A stretch of 46,849 bases of DNA, taken from contig DKPN01000079.1 in the NCBI GenBank assembly GCA_002471195.1, forward strand, positions 1 to 46,849, given 5' to 3'. The notes under the pieces are model-generated. The model did no database searches and had not been told where the DNA came from. It worked only from the letters and a program-made list of their open reading frames with translations. This DNA is from Bacteroides sp. UBA7333. GTDB lineage: Bacteria > Bacteroidota > Bacteroidia > Bacteroidales > Bacteroidaceae. The position numbers and the translations under genes are program-made. This document shows positions 6,173-15,121 of this stretch, in pieces; position 1 is the stretch's first letter; each line of letters begins with the position of its first letter.

Positions 6173-7573
6173 ATGAATATAGTTTGCGATTATATTAATC
6201 AAATTAATGATGTGTTATGGACTTATATATTAATTCTACTGTTATTAGGTTGTGCAATTTGGTTTACTTTTAAAACTAAGTTTGTTCAATTCAGGATGGT
6301 AAAAGAAATGTTTCGGTTGCTAGCCGATTCGAATAATAAACACAATGAACATAAAAAACATATATCTTCTTTTCAAGCATTTGCAGTATCAATTGCTAGT
6401 CGAGTAGGAACGGGCAATCTTGCAGGTGTTGCTACGGCCATTGCAGTAGGTGGTCCGGGAGCTGTTTTCTGGATGTGGGTAATTGCTTTGTTAGGCGCAT
6501 CAAGTGCTTTTGTTGAGTCTACTTTAGCGCAATTGTATAAAAAACAGGGTAAAGATTCGTTTGTAGGCGGTCCGGCTTATTATATGCGAAACGGATTAAA
6601 GAAACCATGGATGGGTACTTTGTTTGCGATTTTGATTGCTGTCACTTTTGGATTTGCATTTAATTCTGTTCAAAGTAATACTATATGTGCGGCTGCTGAA
6701 CATGCATTTGGATGGGGAAATCTTGAGATTGGTGCAATTCTTACTTTTTTTACCTTAATTATTATTTTTGGAGGTATCCAGCGAATTGCTAAAGTCAGTA
6801 GTATTATTGTTCCTATAATGGCATTGGGATATATTATATTGGCATTGGGCATTGTCTTATTTAATATTAATCATCTGCCAAATGTATTTGAAATAATCAT
6901 CACCAATGCATTCGGTTTTGATTCGATATTAGGAGGGGGAGTTGGTGCTGCATTAATGCAAGGTATTAAAAGAGGATTATTTAGTAATGAGGCAGGGATG
7001 GGATCGGCTCCCAATGTAGCTGCTACAGCTAGTGTCTCACATCCTGTAAAACAGGGTCTCATACAGGCTTTAGGAGTATTTACCGATACAATAATCATTT
7101 GTACATGTACTGCCTTTATTATTTTATTTAGTGGCGCTCCACTTGATGGATCTTTAAGTGGTGTACAGTTGACTCAACATGCATTGACAAATGAAATAGG
7201 CTCATTTGGAAGTGTATTTATTGCCATCGCTCTATTCTTTTTTGCTTTTAGTAGTATCATTGGTAATTACTATTATGGAGAAGCGAATATACGCTATTTA
7301 ACTACCAACAAGTTTATTGTATATTTATATCGAATACTTGTGGGTGCTATGGTGCTTTTTGGTTCTGTCACTACATTGGAATTGGCATGGAGTCTTGCTG
7401 ATGTAATGATGGCATTAATGACTATTTGTAATTTAATTGCTATAGTTGGCTTAGGTAAGTATGCTTTCTTTTTATTGAAAGATTATCAAAGTCAAAAGAA
7501 AATGGGTATTAAAAGTCCTATCTTTACCAAAGAAAAGATGCCGGAAGTTGAAAAAGATATAGAATGTTGGTAA
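6173..7573 (+). CDS. Alanine/glycine:cation symporter (AGCS family)
   Basis: The 466-aa inner-membrane protein has about ten hydrophobic segments. The AGCS signatures are clear. They include FAVSIASRVGTGNLAGVATAI and GGPGAVFWMWVIALLG near residues 70-110, then the FVGGPAYYMRNGL loop, then GIKRGLFSNEAGMGSAPNVAA near 263-283. Family members import alanine or glycine with Na+ (or H+). Length matches the family. It follows the AlbA_2 gene by 8 bases. Which amino acid it prefers cannot be read from sequence. Confidence 0.93.
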   Translation: MNIVCDYINQINDVLWTYILILLLLGCAIWFTFKTKFVQFRMVKEMFRLLADSNNKHNEHKKHISSFQAFAVSIASRVGTGNLAGVATAIAVGGPGAVFWMWVIALLGASSAFVESTLAQLYKKQGKDSFVGGPAYYMRNGLKKPWMGTLFAILIAVTFGFAFNSVQSNTICAAAEHAFGWGNLEIGAILTFFTLIIIFGGIQRIAKVSSIIVPIMALGYIILALGIVLFNINHLPNVFEIIITNAFGFDSILGGGVGAALMQGIKRGLFSNEAGMGSAPNVAATASVSHPVKQGLIQALGVFTDTIIICTCTAFIILFSGAPLDGSLSGVQLTQHALTNEIGSFGSVFIAIALFFFAFSSIIGNYYYGEANIRYLTTNKFIVYLYRILVGAMVLFGSVTTLELAWSLADVMMALMTICNLIAIVGLGKYAFFLLKDYQSQKKMGIKSPIFTKEKMPEVEKDIECW

Positions 7574-7590
7574 TATCTTTTTATATACAA

Positions 7591-7622
7591 TTTGCAAAAG
7601 ATACAATCGAATATTACTTTTG
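7591..7622 (+). promoter_or_regulatory. Bacteroidetes promoter upstream of 7665
   Basis: TTTG (7591-7594) and TACTTTTG (7615-7622) are separated by 20 bases, an excellent match to the -33/-7 arrangement TTTG-N19-21-TAnnTTTG. The start codon at 7665 follows after a leader of about 35 bases. It should drive the 7665-11194 gene group. Confidence 0.75.
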
Positions 7623-7664
7623 TAAAAAAACTATTATTTTAGAAATAAGACAGTTAAATATATT

Positions 7665-8486
7665 ATGATACAAGGTAAGAAATTTATCTCTCCGGGAGCA
7701 TGGTTTTCAATGATCTATCCTAATGATTGGAATGAATTTGAAGATGCTGAAGGAACATTTCTTTTTTATAATCCTGAAATTTGGAATGGAAATTTTAGAA
7801 TATCGGCTTATAAAGACGAAAGTAATAACAATTATGCAAAAGAGGTTGTAGCAAACGAATTAAAAAGTAACTCCTCCTCTCGGAAAGTAATGATTGGAAA
7901 TCTTACTTGTGCATATAGTAAAGAAATGTTTCAAGAAAACGAAGAGTATTATACGACCCATTGGTGGATCACCGGTATTGGAAATATTATCTTTGAATGT
8001 TCATTTACTGTACGTAAAGGAGAGACAATTCAACCTGCAGAATCAATTATTTCATCGATAGCTGTTCGTACTGAAGGAGAAAAGTATCCTGCTGAAATTA
8101 TTCCTATACGATTATCCGAGATTTACTTAATCAATGAATCATATGAATGGATTGTGCGAATATTGAAAGATGATTTTAATCATGCATTTCAAGGCTCTAG
8201 TTCAGATTTACCTAAACTGCAACAACTTGTTGATAGTGGTAAAATTGGTAAAAAGAAAAAAGATGAGTGGTTGGCAGTTGGTATCACACTTTGTGTGATA
8301 CTCGAAAATGAAATAGAAGGTCTTCAATGGATGACTTTAATTGATGGAAACCGAGAATGTCCGGTTTTAATTTATGCAGATGGGCATAGAATTGATCCAA
8401 TGAAATTGGTTTGGAGCAAAATAAAATCGGGTGAAATATGTAATATTGAAAATACATATAAAGAATTATTACCATCCAATAATTAA
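7665..8486 (+). CDS. DUF3805/DUF3806-like protein
   Basis: This 273-aa soluble protein has two parts. Residues 1-140 (ISPGAWFSMIYPNDWNEFED, then FYNPEIWNGNFRISAYKD) recall DUF3805. Residues 155-270 (WLAVGITLCVILENEIEGLQW, MTLIDGNRECPVLIYADG) recall DUF3806. I recall both names from memory of the pattern and could not confirm them. No signal peptide or membrane segment is visible. Function unknown. The protein sits 6 bases upstream of the ABC-F ATPase gene, under a good promoter, so the two are probably cotranscribed; this is the only functional hint. Confidence 0.65.
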   Translation: MIQGKKFISPGAWFSMIYPNDWNEFEDAEGTFLFYNPEIWNGNFRISAYKDESNNNYAKEVVANELKSNSSSRKVMIGNLTCAYSKEMFQENEEYYTTHWWITGIGNIIFECSFTVRKGETIQPAESIISSIAVRTEGEKYPAEIIPIRLSEIYLINESYEWIVRILKDDFNHAFQGSSSDLPKLQQLVDSGKIGKKKKDEWLAVGITLCVILENEIEGLQWMTLIDGNRECPVLIYADGHRIDPMKLVWSKIKSGEICNIENTYKELLPSNN

Positions 8487-8492
8487 TAAAAC

Positions 8493-10358
8493 ATGGCTTC
8501 ATATTTGCAAATAGATAATTTGACTAAATCATTTGGTGATTTGGTTTTATTCCAAAATATATCTTTCGGTATCGCTGAAGGCGAACGTATTGGTTTGATC
8601 GCTAAAAATGGTTCGGGGAAAACTACATTATTAAATATTATTGCCGGTGAAGAAGGTTATGATAATGGTGCTGTTGTTTTTCGTCGTGATTTGAGAGTGG
8701 GTTATCTCAAACAAGATCCTTGTTATCCTGAGGAGTTAACCGTGTTAGAGGCATGTTTTTATCATGGAAATACTACAGTTGAATTGATAAAAGAATATGA
8801 ACGTTGTATGGAAACCGAGGGCCATCCAGGATTATCTGATTTATTGGTAAGAATGGACCAAGAAAAGGCGTGGGATTATGAACAAAAAATCAAACAGATT
8901 CTTTCTCAATTAAAAATTAGAAATTTTGATCAAAAAATAAAACAATTGTCTGGAGGACAACTCAAAAGAATAGCATTAGCTAATGCATTGATTACAGAAC
9001 CCGATTTGTTAATTCTTGATGAGCCTACCAATCATCTTGATTTGGATATGACAGAATGGTTGGAAGATTATCTTCGACGTACTAATTTAAGTCTTTTAAT
9101 GGTAACGCATGATCGCTATTTTTTGGATCGTGTATGCAATGAAATTATTGAAATAGATAATAAACAGGTATATCAGTATAAAGGAAATTATAGTTATTAT
9201 TTAGAAAAACGTCAAGAAAGAATTGATGCTAAAAATGTTGAAGTAGAACGGGCCAATAATTTGTATAAGACAGAATTAGATTGGATGCGTCGCATGCCAC
9301 AAGCTCGTGCCACTAAAGCTAAGTATCGTAAAGATGCTTTTTATGAACTAGAAAAAGTTGCAAAGCAAAGATTCAATAATGACAACGTAAAGCTTGAAGT
9401 AAAGGCCTCTTATATTGGTAATAAAATATTTGAAGCTAGCCATTTATATAAAAGTTATAACGATTTAAAAATATTAGAAGATTTCTCATATATTTTTTCT
9501 CGATATGAAAAAATGGGTATTGTTGGTAATAACGGAACAGGCAAATCAACTTTTATTAAAATTTTGATGGGGCAAGTTCAACCTGATAGTGGTACTGTTG
9601 ATATTGGCGAAACAGTTAGATTTGGTTATTACTCTCAAGATGGATTGCAATTCAATGATCAAATGAAAGTTATTGATGTGGTTCAAGACATTGCTGAAGT
9701 AATTGAGCTTGGTAATGGAAAAAAAATGACCGCTTCACAATTCTTGCAACATTTCCTTTTTACACCCGAAACTCAACATAGTTATGTGTATAAGTTGAGT
9801 GGAGGTGAAAAACGACGTTTGTATCTCTGTACTATCTTGATGCGAAATCCTAATTTCCTAGTTTTGGATGAGCCAACGAATGATCTTGATATTATAACTT
9901 TAAATGTTCTTGAAGAATACTTGCAAAACTTTAAGGGTTGTGTGATTGTGGTATCTCACGATCGTTATTTTATGGATAAGGTTGTTGATCATCTATTAGT
10001 ATTCAATGGACAAGCTGATATTCGTGATTTTCCGGGTAATTATAGCGATTATCGTGATTGGAAGGATATCAAACAGCAAAAAGATAAAGAAGCTGAAAAG
10101 CCACAAGAGGAAAAAACGAATCGTGTTCGTTTGAATGATAAACGAAAGATGAGTTTTAAAGAAAAGCGCGAATATGAGCAACTTGAAAAAGAGATACAAG
10201 ATCTAGAAACCGAAAAAGTTGAAATCGAATCCTTATTATGTAGCGGTACTCTATCTGTTGATGAATTAACTGAAAAATCAAAACGTTTGCCAATATTGAA
10301 TGATATGATTGATGAAAAATCAATGCGTTGGCTCGAATTAAGTGAAATCGAATCATGA
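8493..10358 (+). CDS. ABC-F family ATPase
   Basis: The 621-aa protein has two ABC domains and no membrane segment, the ABC-F layout. Domain 1 has Walker A AKNGSGKTT (about 37-45), signature LSGGQLKR (about 152-159) and Walker B LLILDEPTNHLD. Domain 2 has GNNGTGKST (about 342-350), LSGGEKRRL (about 434-442) and FLVLDEPTNDLD. The acidic coiled-coil linker lies between the domains and a lysine/glutamate-rich coiled coil ends the protein (about 530-615). The first Walker A starts with Ala instead of Gly, a mild deviation. ABC-F proteins bind ribosomes; the C-terminal coiled coil resembles Uup. It is probably a housekeeping translation factor, and antibiotic resistance should not be assumed. Confidence 0.93.
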   Translation: MASYLQIDNLTKSFGDLVLFQNISFGIAEGERIGLIAKNGSGKTTLLNIIAGEEGYDNGAVVFRRDLRVGYLKQDPCYPEELTVLEACFYHGNTTVELIKEYERCMETEGHPGLSDLLVRMDQEKAWDYEQKIKQILSQLKIRNFDQKIKQLSGGQLKRIALANALITEPDLLILDEPTNHLDLDMTEWLEDYLRRTNLSLLMVTHDRYFLDRVCNEIIEIDNKQVYQYKGNYSYYLEKRQERIDAKNVEVERANNLYKTELDWMRRMPQARATKAKYRKDAFYELEKVAKQRFNNDNVKLEVKASYIGNKIFEASHLYKSYNDLKILEDFSYIFSRYEKMGIVGNNGTGKSTFIKILMGQVQPDSGTVDIGETVRFGYYSQDGLQFNDQMKVIDVVQDIAEVIELGNGKKMTASQFLQHFLFTPETQHSYVYKLSGGEKRRLYLCTILMRNPNFLVLDEPTNDLDIITLNVLEEYLQNFKGCVIVVSHDRYFMDKVVDHLLVFNGQADIRDFPGNYSDYRDWKDIKQQKDKEAEKPQEEKTNRVRLNDKRKMSFKEKREYEQLEKEIQDLETEKVEIESLLCSGTLSVDELTEKSKRLPILNDMIDEKSMRWLELSEIES

Positions 10359-11194
10359 ATCTAACCAATTATCATAGTCATTGCTTATTTTGTGATGGGC
10401 GTGCCGATATGGATGAGTTTATTCGTTTTGCCATATCAAAGGGATTTACTTCTTATGGTGTATCTTCTCATGCTCCTCTTCCGTTCTCAACTCATTGGAG
10501 TATGGAATGGGGTCAGATCGAAAATTATTTGAATGAATTCAATCGTGTTAAGCAAGTCTATAAATCTCAAATAGAGTTTTATGTGGGGTTAGAAGTTGAT
10601 TATTTAAATGATCTGAGTAATCCATCTTCAATTTGTTTTCAGCAATTGCCATTAGATTATATTATTGGCTCTGTGCATCTTTTGTACAATGACAAACAAG
10701 ACGTGATAGATATTGATGTAGCTCCTCCTATTTTTGCGGATATTGTAAATCAACATTTTTATGGTGATTTAGATAAGGTAATTAGAATGTATTTTGAACG
10801 TCAATTTAGGATGTTGGAGTTGGGTGGTTTTGATATTTTGGGACATGCAGATAAAATGCATTACAATGCCATGTGTTATAGACCGGGATTATTGGAAGAG
10901 AAATGGTATAATGATTTGGTAGAAGATTTTTTTAAGAAAGTGGCAAATTATGGTTATATCGTTGAAATAAATACGAAAGCTTATAATACATATCATACAT
11001 TTTTCCCAAATGAAAAGTATTTCGCTTTATTGCATGAATTAGGAATTCGTGTTATGGTAAATAGCGATTCTCATTATCCTGATCGTATTAATGCTGGTAG
11101 GCTAGAGGCATTAAAATGTTTGAAAGATTGTGGGTTTGAAACAGTAGTTGAACGTTACGACAATAAATGGAAGGATGTTATGATTTCTTTATAA
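10355..11194 (+). CDS. PHP-family phosphatase (HisJ/HisK-type histidinol phosphatase-like)
   Basis: The 279-aa protein overlaps the ABC-F gene by 4 bases (ATGA). Metal-binding residues of the PHP trinuclear site are all recognisable: YHSHC (H7, H9), SHAPLP (H39), GLEVDY (Glu), GSVHLL, GHADKMH and NSDSHYPDRI (Asp, His). The order and spacing fit HisJ/HisK histidinol phosphatases, which remove phosphate from L-histidinol phosphate in histidine synthesis. No other his gene is nearby, so an unrelated phosphoester substrate is possible. Its stop codon lies inside a 62-bp perfect palindrome. Confidence 0.82.
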   Translation: MNLTNYHSHCLFCDGRADMDEFIRFAISKGFTSYGVSSHAPLPFSTHWSMEWGQIENYLNEFNRVKQVYKSQIEFYVGLEVDYLNDLSNPSSICFQQLPLDYIIGSVHLLYNDKQDVIDIDVAPPIFADIVNQHFYGDLDKVIRMYFERQFRMLELGGFDILGHADKMHYNAMCYRPGLLEEKWYNDLVEDFFKKVANYGYIVEINTKAYNTYHTFFPNEKYFALLHELGIRVMVNSDSHYPDRINAGRLEALKCLKDCGFETVVERYDNKWKDVMISL

Positions 11195-11250
11195 TCACTA
11201 TACAATAATAGCACATATTAATATGTGCTATTATTGTATAGTGATTATAA
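11189..11250. terminator. 62-bp perfect palindrome, shared terminator of convergent genes
   Basis: Bases 11189-11219 and 11220-11250 are exact reverse complements, 31 bp each, with no spacer. Centre: GCACATATT/AATATGTGC. The first position where pairing breaks is 11188/11251. It contains the stop codon of the PHP gene and ends 2 bases before the stop of the convergent sugar-isomerase-like gene. It most simply serves as a bidirectional terminator. The missing loop and great length are unusual. Confidence 0.85.
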
Positions 11251-11252
11251 GA

Positions 11253-12488
11253 TTATTCTATTCGCTTGCACTTATTGGCTAAAAGAAAGTCTTTGAAAGA
11301 ATTTTCCCAATTTCCTAAAACTATTATATGATGATTTCCCAGTGGGTTTTGTAGAAAATACTTTACGCTTGAGTTCAATTTAATACGGACTTGCGTGCGG
11401 CACATATTTATATAGTTTGTATTCTCTGTTAAACTTCCAGTTGATAGATAAAATTCATCTAAACTTTCATTTCCACATCTCAAAATTGTAACATCACCAG
11501 TGGGCATTAAACCTTGAATTGCAATACCCGATTGCGATTCAAAATGATTTCGTAAAATAAAGCGTTCTGTATGTTTTAATCCGATAGTGCAATGTGCGAA
11601 CACAACTTCATTTTTATTTTCTTTTATCATTGACGGATTTGCCATAAAAGCACTTTTTCCAGTGATTGCTTTAACGACCATTAAAGTGAAAAGCGATTGT
11701 AAATCTCCTTCGCATCCTGCTACTATTCCTTCGTCATTGAGTAAACTGAGGGCTAAGCAACCTGTGGTTTGTGTTTGTCCAATTAAATTGAAGCAACTTA
11801 GGGTCACAGCGTCTAGCTGTTCTTCTTCACAAATTAATTTTATGGCTCTGTAAAGTCGAGTTGCATTCATTAAATCAGTTTTATCTCCTTCTCTAAAGGC
11901 TAATGCTTGCGACATCAGAGCTGCACATGATGCTTCTACTTCATGATTTTCTATTAAATTAAATTTTTCATAGACACGATCAAGAGGTATGTCAACAATA
12001 TTTATTCCCCATCTTCTTTTTGCCAATAAGTAGTCTACACTGCTAGCAATCAGCCAAGGGGCAGGAATTCCAATCACTCCTACTTTTTGACCATATATGG
12101 TGCGTTTTGCTTTAAAATTATTGTATAATAACTGAATGCGTCGGACTATTGTAGTAAAATCGCCATGTAGTATTTCACAACGCATTCCTTTTGAACTAAA
12201 CCATGCAGATATTTCTAATGATGCAGCCAGAGAGTTTTGTAATCCATCAGTTAAAAGTGATACAGGATGTGAAAGTGACTCAAAATGTTGGACGATTAGT
12301 TTCTCAACTCCGCCACTTGCTATAAATATGATTTTAAAATCATCATCTGTAAGTTGATCTGTATTTTGATAATCAACAATGTTTATAGTAAAATATTTCT
12401 CAAGTTCGTTGAGTAGTGCTTCGTGTATTTTTATCATTGAAGTTGCTTTAGACAACGAAGATGAGAACATGATAAGGTTTATAGTCAT
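11253..12488 (-). CDS. L-fucose/L-arabinose isomerase-fold protein
   Basis: The 411-aa soluble protein has the general layout of FucI/AraA-type sugar isomerases: alternating Rossmann-like regions, then a C-terminal domain. Visible pieces are FIASGGVEKLIVQHF near 55-69, VGVIGIPAPWLIASSVD (about 135-151), LDAVTLSCFNLIGQTQTTGCLALSLLNDEGIVAGCEGDLQS (about 220-260) and FAHCTIGLKHTERF (about 293-306). The middle motif (ALSLLNDEGIVAGCEGD) is the strongest link to the fold. I do not recognise a substrate, and genuine isomerase activity is uncertain. It has a likely -7 box at 12521-12528 and is divergent from the aminotransferase gene. Confidence 0.62.
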   Translation of the reverse strand: MTINLIMFSSSLSKATSMIKIHEALLNELEKYFTINIVDYQNTDQLTDDDFKIIFIASGGVEKLIVQHFESLSHPVSLLTDGLQNSLAASLEISAWFSSKGMRCEILHGDFTTIVRRIQLLYNNFKAKRTIYGQKVGVIGIPAPWLIASSVDYLLAKRRWGINIVDIPLDRVYEKFNLIENHEVEASCAALMSQALAFREGDKTDLMNATRLYRAIKLICEEEQLDAVTLSCFNLIGQTQTTGCLALSLLNDEGIVAGCEGDLQSLFTLMVVKAITGKSAFMANPSMIKENKNEVVFAHCTIGLKHTERFILRNHFESQSGIAIQGLMPTGDVTILRCGNESLDEFYLSTGSLTENTNYINMCRTQVRIKLNSSVKYFLQNPLGNHHIIVLGNWENSFKDFLLANKCKRIE

Positions 12489-12520
12489 TTTAATTCGATT
12501 TTTATGATATTATCATATGA

Positions 12521-12528
12521 CAAAAATA
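12521..12528 (-). promoter_or_regulatory. -7 box for the sugar-isomerase-like gene
   Basis: The minus strand reads TATTTTTG (TAnnTTTG), 32 bases before the start codon. No clear -33 element. Confidence 0.5.
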
Positions 12529-12611
12529 CCATTTTCTTTTAATATTAACCTTGCTTTTTAAGCTTGATAAGGATTTTAAAGCTTTTATGTCTATGTAAAC
12601 GATTTTATGTG

Positions 12612-12619
12612 TAACTTTG
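12612..12619 (+). promoter_or_regulatory. -7 box for the aminotransferase gene
   Basis: TAACTTTG matches TAnnTTTG, giving a leader of about 35-40 bases before ATG 12663. The divergent promoter at 12521 shares this 174-base intergenic region. Confidence 0.6.
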
Positions 12620-12662
12620 CCCATATAAACTCGTTTAATAATAAAATTAAAGAATTCGAAAT

Positions 12663-13862
12663 ATGCCAACAATCTCACTTCGCGGAAACGAGATGCCCGA
12701 ATCTCCAATTAGAAAATTGGCTCCTTTGGCAGATGCTGCAAAGCAAAAGGGAGTTCATGTTTTTCATCTAAATATTGGTCAACCAGATTTACCAACTCCA
12801 CAGGTCGCGATAGATGCCATCAAAAATATTGATCGTAAAGTGTTGGAGTATAGTCCAAGTGCCGGTTACCGTAGTTATCGCGAAAAACTTGTAGGTTATT
12901 ATGCGAAATTTAATATCAATTTGACTGCCGATGATATTATTATCACTTCTGGTGGTTCTGAAGCCGTATTGTTTTCGTTTTTAGCTTGTTTGAATCCCGG
13001 TGATGAAATTATTGTACCCGAACCGGCTTATGCTAATTATATGGCATTTGCAATATCGGCCGGTGCAGTAATTCGCACTATAACCACTACTATTGAAGAG
13101 GGCTTTTCATTGCCTAAAGTAGAAAAGTTTGAAGAATTGATTAACGAAAGAACCAAAGCCATTCTTATCTGCAATCCTAATAACCCAACTGGATATCTTT
13201 ACTCACGCAGAGAAATGAATCAAATACGCGACTTAGTAAAGAAATATGATTTGTTTTTATTTTCTGACGAAGTATATCGCGAATTTATTTATACCGGATC
13301 GCCTTATATATCAGCATGTCATTTAGAGGGAATTGAAGAAAACGTTGTATTGATCGATTCAGTTTCTAAAAGGTATTCAGAATGTGGAATTCGAATCGGT
13401 GCTTTGATTACTAAGAATAAGCAAATACGCGATGCTGTGATGAAGTTTTGTCAAGCTCGTTTAAGTCCTCCATTAATTGGACAGATAGCTGCTGAAGCTT
13501 CTTTGGATGCAAGTGAAGATTACTTACGCGATACTTACGACGAATATGTGGAAAGACGAAAATGTTTAATTGACGGATTAAATCGTATTCCTGGTGTTTA
13601 TTCACCTATTCCGATGGGTGCATTTTATACTGTTGCTAAACTGCCGGTAGACGACTCTGATTTATTCTGTGCATGGTGCTTATCCGAATTTGTTTACGAA
13701 GGACAAACTGTTTTTATGGCTCCTGCATCGGGCTTTTATACTACACCTGGTGCTGGTAGAAATGAAGTGCGAATAGCTTATGTATTGAATAAAGAAGATT
13801 TGAATAGAGCTCTTTTTATCTTGCAAAAAGCATTAGAAGCATATCCAGGACGTACTCTATAA
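12663..13862 (+). CDS. Class I/II PLP-dependent aminotransferase
   Basis: The 399-aa protein is a fold-type I aminotransferase. It shows IGQPDLPTP in the N-terminal region, CNPNNPTGYLYS (NPTG motif, substrate and PLP binding, about 170-181), SDEVYREFIY (Asp near PLP nitrogen) and SVSKRYSECGIRIG with the Schiff-base lysine near residue 236. The C-terminal RIAYVL contains the substrate-carboxylate arginine. The family covers aspartate, aromatic and branched-chain aminotransferases; the exact donor cannot be assigned. The permease gene follows by 10 bases, so they probably share a transcript, but no functional link is evident. Confidence 0.9.
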   Translation: MPTISLRGNEMPESPIRKLAPLADAAKQKGVHVFHLNIGQPDLPTPQVAIDAIKNIDRKVLEYSPSAGYRSYREKLVGYYAKFNINLTADDIIITSGGSEAVLFSFLACLNPGDEIIVPEPAYANYMAFAISAGAVIRTITTTIEEGFSLPKVEKFEELINERTKAILICNPNNPTGYLYSRREMNQIRDLVKKYDLFLFSDEVYREFIYTGSPYISACHLEGIEENVVLIDSVSKRYSECGIRIGALITKNKQIRDAVMKFCQARLSPPLIGQIAAEASLDASEDYLRDTYDEYVERRKCLIDGLNRIPGVYSPIPMGAFYTVAKLPVDDSDLFCAWCLSEFVYEGQTVFMAPASGFYTTPGAGRNEVRIAYVLNKEDLNRALFILQKALEAYPGRTL

Positions 13863-13872
13863 TTTACTAAAT

Positions 13873-15117
13873 ATGTCTTTATCTCTTTTCATAGCACGCA
13901 AACTCTATCAAAATACCGATGGAGGTAAACGTGTGTCTCGTCCTGCAGTATTAATTGCAATGATTGGTATTGCTATTGGTTTGATTGTAATGATTATAAC
14001 AGTAGCGGTTGTTGTTGGATTTAAAAAAGAGATAAGGAGCAAAGTAACCGGTTTTGGATCGGACATACAGATTACAAACTTAGATGCTATTCGTTCATAT
14101 GAAACTCATCCTATTCAGATAAACGATAGCATCGCTCATTCTTTATACCAATATCCTGAATTAAAACACGTTCAACGATACTCTACCAAACCCGGTATTA
14201 TTAAAACCGATGATGCTTTTCAAGGTGTTGTTCTTAAAGGTATTGGGCAAGAGTATAATAGAGATTTTTATACCAGTCATTTATTAGAAGGTATTATACC
14301 CAATTTTACCGATTCAACCTCCACCAACCAAGTGGTTATCTCTAAATCAATTGCCGATAAATTAAAATTGAAAGTAGGAGATAAAATATTTACATATTTC
14401 ATACAAGACAATGTGCGGGTACGACCATTAGTCGTTAAAGGAATTTATCAAACAAATTTCTCAGAGTATGATAATCTATTTGTTCTTACCGATATATATA
14501 CTGTGGGTCGTCTTAATAATTGGCAAAAAGATCAAGTAAGTGGTGTCGAAATTAAACTTAAAGATTATGCACTTTTAGAAGATATTACATATCAATTAGC
14601 CGAAGATTTAGATAGAAAAGAAGATGCTTATGGTGGAGTATATTATGTAGAAAACATCGAAGAATTGAATCCTCAAATATTTGAATGGTTAAAATTGCTC
14701 GACTTAAATGTTTGGGTCATATTAATATTGATGATCGGTGTAGCCGGATTTACTATGATCTCAGGTTTATTAATTATTATCATTGAGCGCACCAATATGA
14801 TTGGTATATTAAAAGCATTGGGAGCTAATAATTTTACTATACGAAAAGTGTTTCTGTGGTTTGCTGTATTTCTTATTGGAAAAGGTATGCTTTGGGGCAA
14901 TGCTATAGGTTTATGTTTTTATTTTATACAGCATTATTTTCATATATTCAAACTCGATCCTGCTAGTTATTATATTGATTCGGTACCTGTTTCGCTCAAT
15001 TTATTTTATTTTTTACTCATCAATATATCTACACTTATTGTATCTGTATTAATGTTGATTGGTCCATCTTATTTAATAACTAAGATTAATCCTGCAACAT
15101 CGATGCGATATGAGTAA
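13873..15117 (+). CDS. LolC/LolE-type FtsX-domain ABC permease
   Basis: The 414-aa inner-membrane protein has the MacB/FtsX layout. It has an N-terminal segment (about 25-50, AVLIAMIGIAIGLIVMIITVAV), a large periplasmic domain (about 55-270), then three C-terminal membrane segments (about 275-405). ISKSIADKLKLKVGDKI is the recognisable periplasmic motif of LolC/LolE. Family members release lipoproteins from the inner membrane with LolD and LolA. No LolD-like ATPase is adjacent, so a partner would be elsewhere. It ends 4 bases from the convergent glycosyltransferase gene, with no clear terminator between. Confidence 0.85.
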   Translation: MSLSLFIARKLYQNTDGGKRVSRPAVLIAMIGIAIGLIVMIITVAVVVGFKKEIRSKVTGFGSDIQITNLDAIRSYETHPIQINDSIAHSLYQYPELKHVQRYSTKPGIIKTDDAFQGVVLKGIGQEYNRDFYTSHLLEGIIPNFTDSTSTNQVVISKSIADKLKLKVGDKIFTYFIQDNVRVRPLVVKGIYQTNFSEYDNLFVLTDIYTVGRLNNWQKDQVSGVEIKLKDYALLEDITYQLAEDLDRKEDAYGGVYYVENIEELNPQIFEWLKLLDLNVWVILILMIGVAGFTMISGLLIIIIERTNMIGILKALGANNFTIRKVFLWFAVFLIGKGMLWGNAIGLCFYFIQHYFHIFKLDPASYYIDSVPVSLNLFYFLLINISTLIVSVLMLIGPSYLITKINPATSMRYE

Positions 15118-15121
15118 TCGT

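Noticed and set aside
8493..10358. ABC-F antibiotic resistance gene
   Set aside because: Domain order and C-terminal coiled coil look like housekeeping Uup-type proteins.
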